NCBI GenBank assembly: GCA_038277395.1
Contig: CM076195.1
Span: forward strand, 161,543,911-161,607,910
Reading direction: 5' to 3'
Length of the DNA: 64,000 nt
Origin: Dryocosmus kuriphilus
Taxonomy: Eukaryota > Arthropoda > Insecta > Hymenoptera > Cynipidae
The notes below the pieces were generated by a model. It searched no databases. It was given only the letters and a program-made list of their open reading frames with translations, and was not told where the DNA came from. Shown here in pieces: positions 27,222 to 36,840 of this stretch. The translations under genes and the position numbers were made by a program. Positions within the stretch are counted from its first letter, which is position 1, and each line of letters starts with the position of its first letter.

Positions 27222-27847
27222 TTAAAAAACATTTTAAAATCTCAATAAATCTGAATACAGAAATAAAAAATATAAACCAGATTTACCAGTGCATTCTAAA
27301 CTAAAAAAATTTCATTCAATCTCATCAGCTTAATTTGATTTCTCAAGGCTTTGGCGCGCTTTTCATCAGAGGTTTATTATGCTTCTATATAAATTTGTAC
27401 CTTGGTAATCAGTACACTGTTTATCGTCCGATCGTAAGCATCTCTACTTCAAAAATGTAATACTTATAATTTTGGAGTTCCAAAAACATCGGAACTTCAG
27501 ATATGATTAAAAAATGTAAAAAGTGTTGACTAAAATGTGATTTTTTACAAAAAATTTGTTGAAAAAACAACATATGAAGGATGAGAAATTTGATAGAACT
27601 ATTATTGACATTGTTTCTACACTAGAGATATTTTAATTTTATATACTACATCGATTGACATTTAAGGTAAACATTTTAATTTATCATTTTTAGAAAAACA
27701 TTATTAATGTAGCGTTTTGAAATTTTAGTATATTATTTTTGATTATATTTATTCTTAGTGTAGATTTCTTAAAAAAGACCCGCAGTATAGGTCGAAACGT
27801 CGAAATATTATGACTTTTAATAAATTTTGACTATTTATTCGAAACTA
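27222..27847 (+). repeat. Inverted partial copy of PLE-1
   Basis: This segment is the reverse complement of about 22775-23392: it begins in the last codons of the RT gene, passes the stop and ends inside the terminal repeat. It is joined directly to the truncated upstream repeat. Such head-to-head 5'-truncated partners are typical of PLE insertions. It carries another copy of the hammerhead-like motif near 27770-27805, more degraded (CTTAAAAAAGACC). Confidence 0.88.
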
Positions 27848-28025
27848 TTTTTTTTTTATTTTTTATTTATTCTAAAACTAATTATGCCTACAAAAGTGAT
27901 ACAAAATTCCAATTTCCAAATTCTCTGATATTCCCTGACCAATTTTTCATTTCCCCTGACCATTATAAATTTTTCTTTCAGGTATAAAAACTCTTATAAA
28001 AAAAAACTTAAAATTAGCGTATGTA
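27848..28025. other. Unassigned spacer with degenerate repeat words
   Basis: An AT-rich spacer. The words TTCCCTGACC and TTCCCCTGACC near 27932-27962 resemble low-copy dispersed repeat debris; a possibly related GC-poor relative with CCGGGAAAA words lies just beyond the other end of the CACGGAG element, near 36860. No gene is visible. Confidence 0.4.
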
Positions 28026-28281
28026 CACGGAGAGAAATGCTTGGTGATTTTAGCTATGAAAACTTGTAAAGAGTGCTGTTTTAAATAGGAAATTGGGACA
28101 CATAGAGGTTTATAGCAAAGTTTGCTTCTTAAGAATGGTATTATATGTAACTTTGCTCTTAGTAGTTAATACAATTCTACATAATAGTAAAAACGAGGCT
28201 ACATAGCACTGTTGTACGTTTGGGGGTAAGTCTCGGCTATGTCACATGGTAAATTTTGCTACTCTCAGGTAATAGTATCTA

Positions 28282-29496
28282 GCAGGGGTGTTAGTTGAAG
28301 TTTGCCGGTTTTTTCAATAAAGAAAACACTTAATTCTCAAGGGAATCTCAAGAATTTTTTATTCAAAGTATGGACCATTGGATTGTACACATTTTGCTTA
28401 TCTTTCAGGCAAATCATGGATGCCATTCCAAAAAAACTTATTCTCTTTCGAGGCAAACCATTCGACCGGCCATTTTGCGACTTCTTCAAAATTGGCGAAG
28501 CGCTGCTCTGCGAGTGAGTGTCCCATTGATGCGAAAAGGTGATAGTCGGACGGGGCGAGGTCTGGAGAGTACGGCGGGTGCGATAATAGTTCCCAATTCA
28601 ATGCTTGTAATGTGTTCTTCACCAGTTTAGCGGTATGAGACGGTGCGTTGTCATGTTGTAGGATAACTTTGCCATGTCCTCGGGCCCATTCCGACCGGTT
28701 TTCGATCAACGCATGATTCAAATTGATAATTTGTTGTCGCTAGCGATCCGTATTCACCGTCTCACCAGGTTTTAATAACTCGAAGTACACCACACTGGTC
28801 CCACCAAACACAGAGAATTGTCTTACGGCCAAAGCGATTTGGGCTTGGAGTCCATGGGCCGACCTCACCAGGTGAAAGCCATGATTTTTTCCGCTTCGGG
28901 TTCTCGAAATAAATTCATTTTTTGTCCCCCGTGACAAATCGATGCAGAAAAGATTTCCTTTCGAACCGTTGAAGCAGAATTTCAGGAATGGTTTTTCGAT
29001 TTTCCATTTGTCCATCGTTCAGTTGGTGTGGTACCCATTTTCCATACTTTTGGATTTTTTCCATGGATTTTAAACGTTGGCAAATTGCTCTTCGGTTCAC
29101 ATTCAGTGTTTGTGCCAATTGTTGTTGCGACTGGGCTGGGTCTTCATCCAATAACGCCTGCAATTCCTCGTCTTCGAACTTTTTCGCTGCACCAGGATGT
29201 TCATTGTCTGTTAAATCGAAATCTTCACTTTTAAATTGACGAAACCATGTCTCACATGTTCTAATCACTGGAGCATGTTCACCATAAGTTTCTACCAGCA
29301 ATCGATGAGCTTCAACTGCTTTTTTCTTTTGAGGAAATAAGAAAAGCAACGAATGCCGCAAATGCGATTTACTTGGAACGAAACTCGACATATTCACTGA
29401 GGTAAACAACTATGATGCTATTATTTTGGCAGAATGTATAGATACCTCTAGCGACATCTATGAGTAAAACCGGCAAACTTCAACTAACACCCCTGG
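28282..29496 (-). mobile_element. Near full-length mariner
   Basis: A 1215-bp element with inverted ends around CAGGGGTGTTAGTTGAAG (one terminal mismatch) sits between TA dinucleotides at 28280-28281 and 29497-29498. The size is close to that of intact mariners. It is a different lineage from the mariner at 26175: the ends and proteins differ. It lies inside the CACGGAG element. Confidence 0.95.
28398..29409 (-). pseudogene. Mariner transposase, D,D34D, frameshifted and with a stop
   Basis: On the minus strand the reading starts at 29409 or at an internal ATG (SSFVPSKSHLRHSLLF). It passes two helix-turn-helix regions (ETWFRQFKSEDFDLTD, then LNVNRRAICQRLKSM) and reaches FVTGDKK, with the first Asp of the triad. 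It then shifts frame; VYFELLKPGETVNTDR follows near 28750-28800, then an in-frame TAG. After that comes HDNAPSH and SPDLAPSDYHLF, with 34 residues between the second and third Asp. Nearly the full protein can be traced, so only point damage separates it from its ancestor, but at least two frameshifts and one stop make it inactive. Confidence 0.93.
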
Positions 29497-29843
29497 TATA
29501 GCAGCACATGACGATGATTGATGTTGAGTGTTTGTCCTTACCGTGCTACATGGTAAATCTAGCCGTTCGGTTCTCGGGTAGTAAATAGTAATCCATGATG
29601 ACAACCGATGACCCGACTTTTATGTAAAATAGCTTGCTATACTATTTCACATGGTAAACTTCATCATTTCTAACTGGCATAAAACTCACTTTGAAATAGC
29701 GTAAATTGGAAAACTAAGTAAGCTACACATGTAGCAATAATTACTTTCCTAGAAATCTAATATTTCAGTAATAAATGGATTTAAATAATGGAAATTATTC
29801 TGGATAAAGAAAGAAAAAATATATTTATCATTTAAAACATACT

Positions 29844-31438
29844 TTTATTGATACAAAAATCATAGAGAGATGAGGGATACAAGTTGATTATGAAGAGGAA
29901 ACAGAAATAGGATGTTTCTGATTCTCAGTGTTTAGAATATGCCTCAAGAATATTTTCTGAATCTCCATAAGACGATTGAGATCTATTCTCTGGTAAATTT
30001 CCCGCAAAAATAGCATCACTATTATTTTCATTGAGATCAAAAATTGAATCACCTGAATTACCACACGGAGAAAAATAGATATTAACTGTTAATATCTGGA
30101 TATTAAATCGTAATAAATCTGCTATTTAACTATGGGACAACTATCTAGATATTTAGATTTAATATCCACAGATATTAAACGTGTTAATGTCCGAGATATT
30201 AAATTTATATAACTAAGATATTAAAATTAGAAAAAGGACTTCAAAAACTTGCGATATCTTGGATATTAATGTTTAATATCCTTGGTGTTACATTTAAAAA
30301 TCTCAGATATTAAAGTGAAATTTCCAAGATGATAAAATGAAATATCTAGAATACTACTGCTTATTATATACAATTTTAAGCAGTAATATCTTATATGTTT
30401 TAAATAACTATATATGCTACTAGAATTTTTTTATAATTATATTCTTAATTTAAAATGAATCAATTTGACTGCCTAAACAACATAATATTGATCAAAATAA
30501 TTAAAATAATTAATTTTGTTCGACATTACATTGATAAACCAATCAAAATGACTAATTCAGATTAAGAGTACAATATATAATACAGAAACAATGAATTAAT
30601 AAAAATTAATTTTATAAAAAGTAGTGAACAATTCAAAATTTTTATTAAAAATTAAAATACATTTTTTAAATCATCATTCGTCACAGGCCGTGACGCCTCT
30701 ATCAAAACAAAAATATTAAAATTATTAATTATTAAAAAAGAATCTTACACTCATTACTTTCTCTTTCGTCTAATAAATTTCGATTTTCCTTTTCTCCACC
30801 GTTGATTGGTTCCACGATATCTTTCGAATCAGATTTCTTATTCTAAAAATAAATCGTATATTAGCGTTAAATCTTAATTTGAACTTGAAGTTTATCGACT
30901 TAACTGTCTAAAAAAATGTATTTTAAACATAATTTTTAATATGAAAATTAATTATTAAGCAAATAAAAACTAGTATACCGATTGTAAGAGTTCATAGGAT
31001 TTCTTCAAAAACTTGACTCTTGGACCAATTTCCGGTATCAGATCACGAATATGTCGTTCCTCCGATAACTTCGTCTAGATTGATTTTATCCTCTAAACTG
31101 GAAGGAAATGCTTTCACTTATTTTTAATTTTTACAAAAGAATGATTTAAATATTTCAAAAGGTTTTCGTTTGTGACATAAAAGATAAGGTATAATTAGTA
31201 TGTATTTTTGTGATATTTTAAAACGACTTTCTACAAAATTAAGATTTAAATTTTTTCCTTCTTTCATGTTTTGTTAAACTAACCAATTCTGTTGGCTTCT
31301 GATAACTATAATATTTCATTTTTAGACGAAAAATCGTTAAGAGGGTTATCAAAAGCTATACCTCGGAATTCATGGATAGTTGAATCGTCCACTTCCCAAC
31401 TTTTCAGCAAACTGGTTACTGCAACCAAATCCATACTG
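29844..31438 (-). pseudogene. Five-exon SAM-domain gene with one frameshift
   Basis: Coding exons can be joined on the minus strand with matching phases: 31438-31362 (start ATG at 31434, donor GTATAG), 31092-30979 (donor GTATAC), 30842-30749 (donor GTAAGA) and 30052-29935 (acceptor CAG, stop TGA). AATAAA follows at 29849-29844. A non-coding first exon probably ends at 31643 (donor GTAAGT). The product begins MDLVAVTSLLKSWEVDD and includes IRDLIPEIGPRVKFLKK, a sterile alpha motif signature, then a polar acidic tail ending EAYSKH. One base is out of register in the second coding exon near 31073, so the gene is broken unless that is a sequence error. It may be a captured host gene or an accessory gene of the surrounding element. 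SAM domains bind proteins or RNA; no specific role can be given. Confidence 0.66.
30064..30345. repeat. Cluster of GATATTAA palindromes
   Basis: GATATTAA and its complement TTAATATC occur repeatedly within 280 bp, often as imperfect palindromes such as TTAATATCTGGATATTAA. The block opens with another CACGGAGA end-like word (30064) right beside the last exon of the SAM gene, inside its last intron. A further perfect palindrome, TTTAATATCTGAGATATTAA, lies near 31888. It may be the end of a small nested element whose other end I cannot find. Confidence 0.6.
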
Positions 31439-31443
31439 CTATG

Positions 31444-31960
31444 AATAAAAATAAAATAAAATAAAAATAAAAAATAAAAATTAAATAATAATCTGCAAAT
31501 ATAACAAAAAAGTGTATTTTAACGAATTATGTTAGGAATGTGTTATAAGTCTAACGGATTATATTTTTAGGTTAGGTTTGGTTTGGTTTATAATATTTTT
31601 TAGACATCATTTTGCACTCAGGTATGGAAAATTAATACTTACAGCTTCCCAGGGCTGTGCGAAGATCGCGATATATCTTAGATACACAGATGCACACACG
31701 GTGTAATTTAAATTCTGATCAAGAAAGCGATCAATGATCGAACCAAATCCGTTTGATGCTCAAACCTCCAATACAGCACCTAAGGTTGGCTGCGTGCGCG
31801 CGCAACACGAATTGGCTTCCCACAGGAGAAATACTGCCATCTTGGTACAAGGCACGCGATTGAAAATGAAGTGATTGGCGCGAATATTTAATATCTGAGA
31901 TATTAAAGTTTACTTTCTCAGATTATAATAGCTTTTAATCTTTCATGCAATCATCCTATA
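31444..31960 (-). promoter_or_regulatory. Upstream region and probable 5' exon of the SAM gene
   Basis: The stretch upstream of the first coding exon holds a good donor (AAGCT then GTAAGT, reading the minus strand, at 31643) matching the acceptor at 31440-31439. It also holds a more GC-rich patch at 31640-31870 with GTGCGCGCGCAACACG. A 5' untranslated exon and promoter are therefore likely here, though no TATA box or initiator is evident. PLE-2 interrupts the region at 31961. Confidence 0.4.
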
Positions 31961-32604
31961 ATAATGTTGTTAAAGGTTTTGGCCTTAGGTCTGAGAATTT
32001 AATAAGTATATAAATAAAGGTATCTTTATTATATATGATGATACATTCGATACATTCAATGCATTTCGCCACGATATCGTGGCCTCTTCAGGACTGTAAA
32101 AAAGTATGGCTTTTTTCAAAAAAACAGGATCGTTCGAGAGACTTTTTTACAATTTAAGAAGGTTATATGTTGTAGACTTACCATTAAATGTTTTTCAATA
32201 ACAAATATTTAAGAAAGTTGTAGAGTGCACACAAGTTATGTTTTCATTTTTTTTAAATGTAGAAGTGATACTGGTTTTTTAATAAAGAAATTTTTAGTTA
32301 TGTGTTGTTGAAATCACTTTTGAGAATTTTTTACTTGCTAGAATGTTCATTTTTGAAAAAAAATTTTATTATTAGCAGAAAAAATTGAAAAAAGGTGGAG
32401 AGACCACGTGTTTGTGGTCTACTCCAATATTGGAGGTTAAGCACTAGGTATTAAGAGTCTATACCAAATCATGAAAGGATTCAATGACGTCATGGTAGAT
32501 ACAGGACAAGTTTTCAGTATCGGATCTAAAGTTAACGGAATCTTTGTTTTTTATAATATTAATCATTTCTAAGATATTTCTTTTTTGAAAATTATTTTCT
32601 AAGC
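31961..32604 (-). repeat. PLE-2 direct repeat, 3' copy
   Basis: Starts with ATAATGTTGTTAAAGG and ends at CTAAGC; it overlaps the 3' end of the RT gene (stop at 32459). It is nearly identical to 35023-35666, with small differences such as CGTTCGAGAG against CGTTGGAGAG. The junction with the SAM-gene upstream region marks the 3' insertion point. Confidence 0.92.
32043..32097 (-). ncRNA. Hammerhead-like ribozyme motif in PLE-2
   Basis: On the minus strand: stem I strand ACAGUC, the box CUGAAGA, one unpaired G, stem II GCCACGAU with AUCGUGGC, then GAAA, stem III UGCAU with AUGUA around a UGA loop, then AUC as the NUH cleavage triplet and GAAUGU closing stem I (five of six pairs). All catalytic-core bases expected for a hammerhead (CUGANGA, GAAA, NUH) are present. 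The single extra base 5' of stem II is atypical. Hammerhead motifs in PLE terminal repeats are established; activity of this one is inference. Confidence 0.72.
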
Positions 32605-35004
32605 CTAGGATTCTAACATTTTTAGAATCGTAGTCAAATTTGTGATCGAAATCTGTAGTGTGTTTACATAATGCTGTATTGATTTTTTTGTTATTTTCGC
32701 TATTTCGATGTTCTGAAATTCTTACCTTGAGTGGTCGTTTCGCTTGACCAATGTAGATCTGATTACAATTTTTACATGGTATACTATAAATGAGATTTGT
32801 TTTTTCATATTTTGGAATACGGTCTTTGATAGATGGTATTAGAATATTAGAAAGTTTATTTTTCATTGAGAAAACTAAAGTGATATTTAATTTTTTACAT
32901 ATTCTTATAAGTAGTAAATAAAGATCTTCGACATAAGGTAAAGTTATAATTTTAGAAAAATCAATTTCTTTCAAATTTTAAAAATTTTTAGTATTAGTTT
33001 GTGAATTTTGTGGAGTTTCTAAATATGCAAGTCTTTTTTTAATGTTATTCATAATAAAATTATGTGGATAATTATTTTTGATTAAGTTTTCATAAATGAA
33101 ATTGATGTTTTTTTCTAAGAATTGGGGTTCTGACAATATATATGCTCTATTAATTAAAGATGTGATGACTCCTTTTTTATGATTTATGTGATGATTGGAA
33201 AAAAAAGTTTAAAGTGCGACCAGAGTAAGTTGGTTTATGATACCAATCGGTTTCTATATATCCTTTTGTAAAAATAATTGTTAAATCTACAAAATTTATT
33301 CTTTTGTTAATTGATTCTTCTAGTGTAAATTGTAATGATCCACCTTTATTATTAAATTCAGTTAAGATTTTAAAAACTGAATCTTTATGTAAACATAAAA
33401 TAGTATCGTCTACGAAACGGTGGTAAAAAAGAATTTTGAATAGAGGGGTTTTTATAATTTTTTTTTTCCATATTTTGGATGACAATTTCAGCAAGTACAG
33501 AGGAAATGGGTGACCCCATTGGGGTTCCAAATTTCTGTTTATAAGATGTGTAATTAAATTGAAAATAATCGTTATTTAAACAGAATCTAATGGCTTCATC
33601 AAATTGTTGGAAATTTAGAGTAATATGGTTTTGAATTAAATTCCAGTTATTTTCTATTAATGTGTAGATTAAATTGGGATCAATATTTAAAAACATAGAA
33701 ACTGCATCAAGTGAGATAATTGTAAAGTCATTTGGAATTTTGAGATTTTTAATTTTGTTTAGAAAGTCAAAGCTATCTTTTGTTATATATTTTGAAGTAT
33801 TGTAAACTTTATTTAAGATTGTTTTTAAATATTGTGAAAGGTTATAGATAGGAGAGTTTATGAAAGATGTAACAGGTCTAACAGGTAGGCCAGGTTTATG
33901 CAATTTTATTAAACCATACATAAGTGGTGGTATTCCATTTGTGCATCTTAGAAAATTGTATGTTTTTTTATCAATTGAATTACAATCTTTAAAGTTTTTT
34001 ACCATAATGTTAAGATCGTGTTGAATGTGATTTGTAGGATTATTAGTAATTTCGTAAGTACTATTATCGTTAAGAAGATTAAGCATTTTTTGATCATAAT
34101 CATTTTTTTGAATTGTAAGTGTTATATTATCTTTATCAGCATGACTTATAAGGTGGTTAGGGTTGTTTTTTATAAATTTTTTAGTTTCTTGAAATTTTGA
34201 TCCTAAAACCTTATAATTACGGTTCCAAATTATTGTAGAAGTTAGATATTTTTTTAAGTTGAAAGTTAAGTTACTTCTAAGATGATTTAGATTTTTTTCA
34301 GAGATTCTTAGAAAACTATTTTCAACACCTAAAATGAATTCTGTATAAGGAATTTTTGTATAAGGCATAGCAAAATTTCCACCCAAGGCAAGAATTTCAG
34401 TTACATTATTTGGAATGTTTTTATTTGACAGGTTTTTTATAAAATCTTTGGAATGGAAAGTAGGTAGTGTACATTGGTCTTTTTCAAGATTGTCTAGTTT
34501 TTTAATAGAACCTCTAATTAGGTTTCCTCCATAATGTTCCACTTTTGGTAAATTGTAGTGTTTTAAATTGTTAAGAATGTGTATAGATGCAATTTGTATA
34601 ATTTTGTTTTCTAAGTTTTTAATTTCTTCTACGGTGTCTTTGATATGTTGTTTATTATCGGAAATTTCTAGTTGTAAGATTTTATACCTAAAATAAGTTA
34701 AATTATTCTGAAATTTGTTAAAAGTAGATTTTAATTGGAAAGTAATATGAGTCTTTGTTTGGTTAATAATATTGTTTGGAAATAAATTTCTATTTTTACA
34801 ATGTTGTAGAAATCTACATTGATTTTTAATTTTTTCTAATGTATAAATTGATCTAATCCATTTTTTTATGAAGTAAATTACCTGTGGAGTATGTCCTAGT
34901 CTTAAATTTTGGAAAAATCCCTCCGATGATGATAAGCGCTGTTGATTGGAGTTTTCCATATTTGGTGTGGTTTTTTGGCCGGTGTAAGTATTTAACGTGT
35001 TCAT
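32459..35004 (-). pseudogene. PLE-2 reverse transcriptase with intact GIY-YIG domain, broken
   Basis: The first frame (35004-33385) carries the basic N-terminal region, HADKDNITL, YGLIKLHKPG, ISLDAVSMFLNI and GTPMGSPISSVLAE. It then shifts frame near 33450-33470 in an A-rich run. The next frame (33530-33177) has HRFVDDTILC (catalytic pair DD) and INFVDLTI, and shifts again near 33190. A further stop lies near 32980 before the C-terminal domain (32974-32459). That domain has LIYSIPC, IYIGQ, an arginine and histidine in RISEHR, and the downstream helix, so the GIY-YIG nuclease core looks intact. Three or more lesions make the gene dead. Confidence 0.93.
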
Positions 35005-35022
35005 TGTTTAGACCATTTGGAT

Positions 35023-35666
35023 ATAATGTTGTTAAAGGTTTTGGCCTTAGGTCTGAGAATTTAATAAGTATATAAATAAAGGTATCTTTATTATATATGA
35101 TGATACATTCGATACATTCAATGCATTTCGCCACGATATCGTGGCCTCTTCAGGACTGTAAAAAAATATGGCTTTTTTCAAAAAAACAGGATCGTTGGAG
35201 AGACTTTTTTACAATTTAATAAGGTTATATGTTGTAGACTTACCATTAAATGTTTTTCAATAAGAAATATTTAAGAAAGTTGTAGAGTGCACACAGGTTA
35301 TGTTTTCATTTTTTTTAAATGTAGAAGTGATACTGGTTTTTTAATAAAGAAATTTTTAGTTATGTGTTGTTGAAATCATTTTTGAGAATTTTTTACTTGT
35401 TAGAATGTTCATTTTTGAAACAAAATTTTATTATTAGCAGAAAAAATTGAAAAAAGGTGGAGAGACCACGTGTTTGTGGTCTACTCCAATATTGGAGGTT
35501 AAGCACTAGGTATTAAGAGTCTAAACCAAATCATGAAAGGATTCAATGACGTCATGGTAGATACAGGACAAGTTTTCAGTATCGGATCTAAAGTTAACGG
35601 AATCTTTGTTTTTTATGATATTAATCATTTCTAAGATATTTCTTTTTTGAAAATTATTTTCTAAGC
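35023..35666 (-). repeat. PLE-2 direct repeat, 5' copy
   Basis: Upstream partial copy of PLE-2, including the end of the RT gene, the terminal repeat and a second hammerhead-like motif. It ends abruptly at CTAAGC (35666), where the flanking element sequence resumes with AAAAGATTTGTCC. Confidence 0.92.
35105..35159 (-). ncRNA. Hammerhead-like ribozyme motif, second PLE-2 copy
   Basis: Identical in every core and stem base to the motif at 32043-32097. In tandem PLE copies two such motifs could release a unit-length transcript; that is inference from the family. Confidence 0.7.
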
Positions 35667-36840
35667 AAAAGATTTGTCCTATTCAAAATTAATACATATT
35701 TCAGTGGCACTAAAATGTTTTCTTTCGAAACAAGTTTTTGTGGGAGGTTTTTCAATGGACACTACATCTTTATGCAAACTAAGTTCATAAAAGAATTATA
35801 ATTAAAATATGTACGCTCGAAATTAGTTTGATACATTTAAATATATTTAACTCCGGATGAATTAATCGCATATGTCGTATAATCAAATAGATTTAACATT
35901 TAAAAATCGGAGCTTCATAAACTAGAGACTTCAACATATTTTCTTCGTAAATATTGATTTTCTTTTAATAGATCCTTAGATAAACTTACCGTCGGAAGTT
36001 TAAGAACGCTTTAGTTTGTATTTTCATCACTCAAATTTTTACAATTATCACGACACTTTCTTACTGATCATAGAACCACTTCTTCCTGGATTGACATCAG
36101 TTTTAGAACTGAAGACCCAAGTTGCTTGCGGCAACAGGGAAAATAAATATAACATGAAACTTCGGACTAGAAATTGTAATAGTAGTTGCAATGTGAATAC
36201 TAATGTAGAACTTTTTATGGGGGATATTTTGCCTTCTATATTTAGAAAAATCTTCAATGTGAATTTAAAAACATAGCAGGTTCTATCGGAGTGATGCAGA
36301 GGAAGTTTTACTATGTGAAGTAACACGATTTTCGATGATATTTGGTGGTTTGTGCTATGTGCGTAGCAAGGAGCGCATTCGCCATGTGAAATAGCAGATG
36401 CTTCCATCTACACAGCAATTATTACTCGATAGAATGATTATTTCTGCCTTCTTATTTTGTACTTTGTCCTCATTAAAATATTATACTCTACTACTAGGTC
36501 ATAATATTTTTATCTTTTCTTGTTGGCAAAGAGTACTTTATTAACGTAAACCAAACTGCTAGGGTGCATGCTTAAATTTAATATACTACAAAACAAATGT
36601 TACTTTGCAACATGAGAATTTTTATTATCTATCAAAAATGAAACATTCTACTATGTGGCGTAATAAAATTCCCTAACTTAATGTCACTTTTTGATGGGAT
36701 TTATAGTGAATCTTACTCTTTTTCAAAGTAATGCATATTTTTACCGTGTTAATGTGTATTCTGTGTCATGATTTAGAAAACCATTTCGCTCCGTGTATCA
36801 ATAACGTTAATGCAAAAACGTGATAACAGTGATAACAGTC
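35667..36840. other. Right part of the CACGGAG element and flank, no gene recognised
   Basis: AT-rich sequence with open frames up to 119 codons that resemble nothing and lack compositional support. It holds the minus-strand CACATGGTAAA-like words described under the element and ends with CATTTCGCTCCGTG at 36795. Flanking DNA follows. Confidence 0.5.

Larger units (their letters stand above)
22655..27847 (-). mobile_element. PLE-1, Penelope-like retroelement with inverted partial copy
   Basis: A decayed RT gene on the minus strand (23312-25683) lies between direct repeats beginning at 22655 and 25713; both open with ATAATATAAA and continue for hundreds of bases. The second repeat is interrupted at 26175-27130 by a mariner and stops near 27219. 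It abuts an inverted copy (27222-27847) that contains the gene's 3' end and the same terminal repeat. Direct terminal repeats plus a 5'-truncated inverted copy are the usual architecture of Penelope-like elements (established for the family). The element is dead: the gene is frameshifted and its endonuclease domain is deleted. Confidence 0.92.
31961..35666 (-). mobile_element. PLE-2, Penelope-like retroelement
   Basis: Direct repeats of about 640 bp (31961-32604 and 35023-35666) flank an RT plus GIY-YIG gene on the minus strand. The upstream repeat contains the last codons and stop of the gene, so the structure is a full copy preceded by a partial tandem copy, typical of PLEs. The repeats differ at few positions. 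Each carries a well-formed hammerhead-like motif. Confidence 0.93.
28026..36795. mobile_element. Inferred DNA element with CACGGAG ends (SAM-gene carrier)
   Basis: A 14-base end, CACGGAGAGAAATG at 28026, is matched in inverted orientation by CATTTCGCTCCGTG ending at 36795 (one mismatch), and both are flanked by TA. A second signal supports one element: CACATGGTAAA-like words lie on the plus strand at the left (about 28246, 29548, 29651) and on the minus strand at the right (about 36380, with weaker forms near 36318 and 36660), as subterminal binding repeats would. No transposase is recognisable inside. A mariner, a SAM-domain gene and PLE-2 lie within; the last and the mariner are later insertions. 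The short ends make this call moderate, and the superfamily is unknown. Confidence 0.55.

Noticed and set aside
36016..36407. Overlapping open frames (86 and 119 codons) on both strands
   Set aside because: No recognisable domain, no splice or promoter context and both strands open equally.
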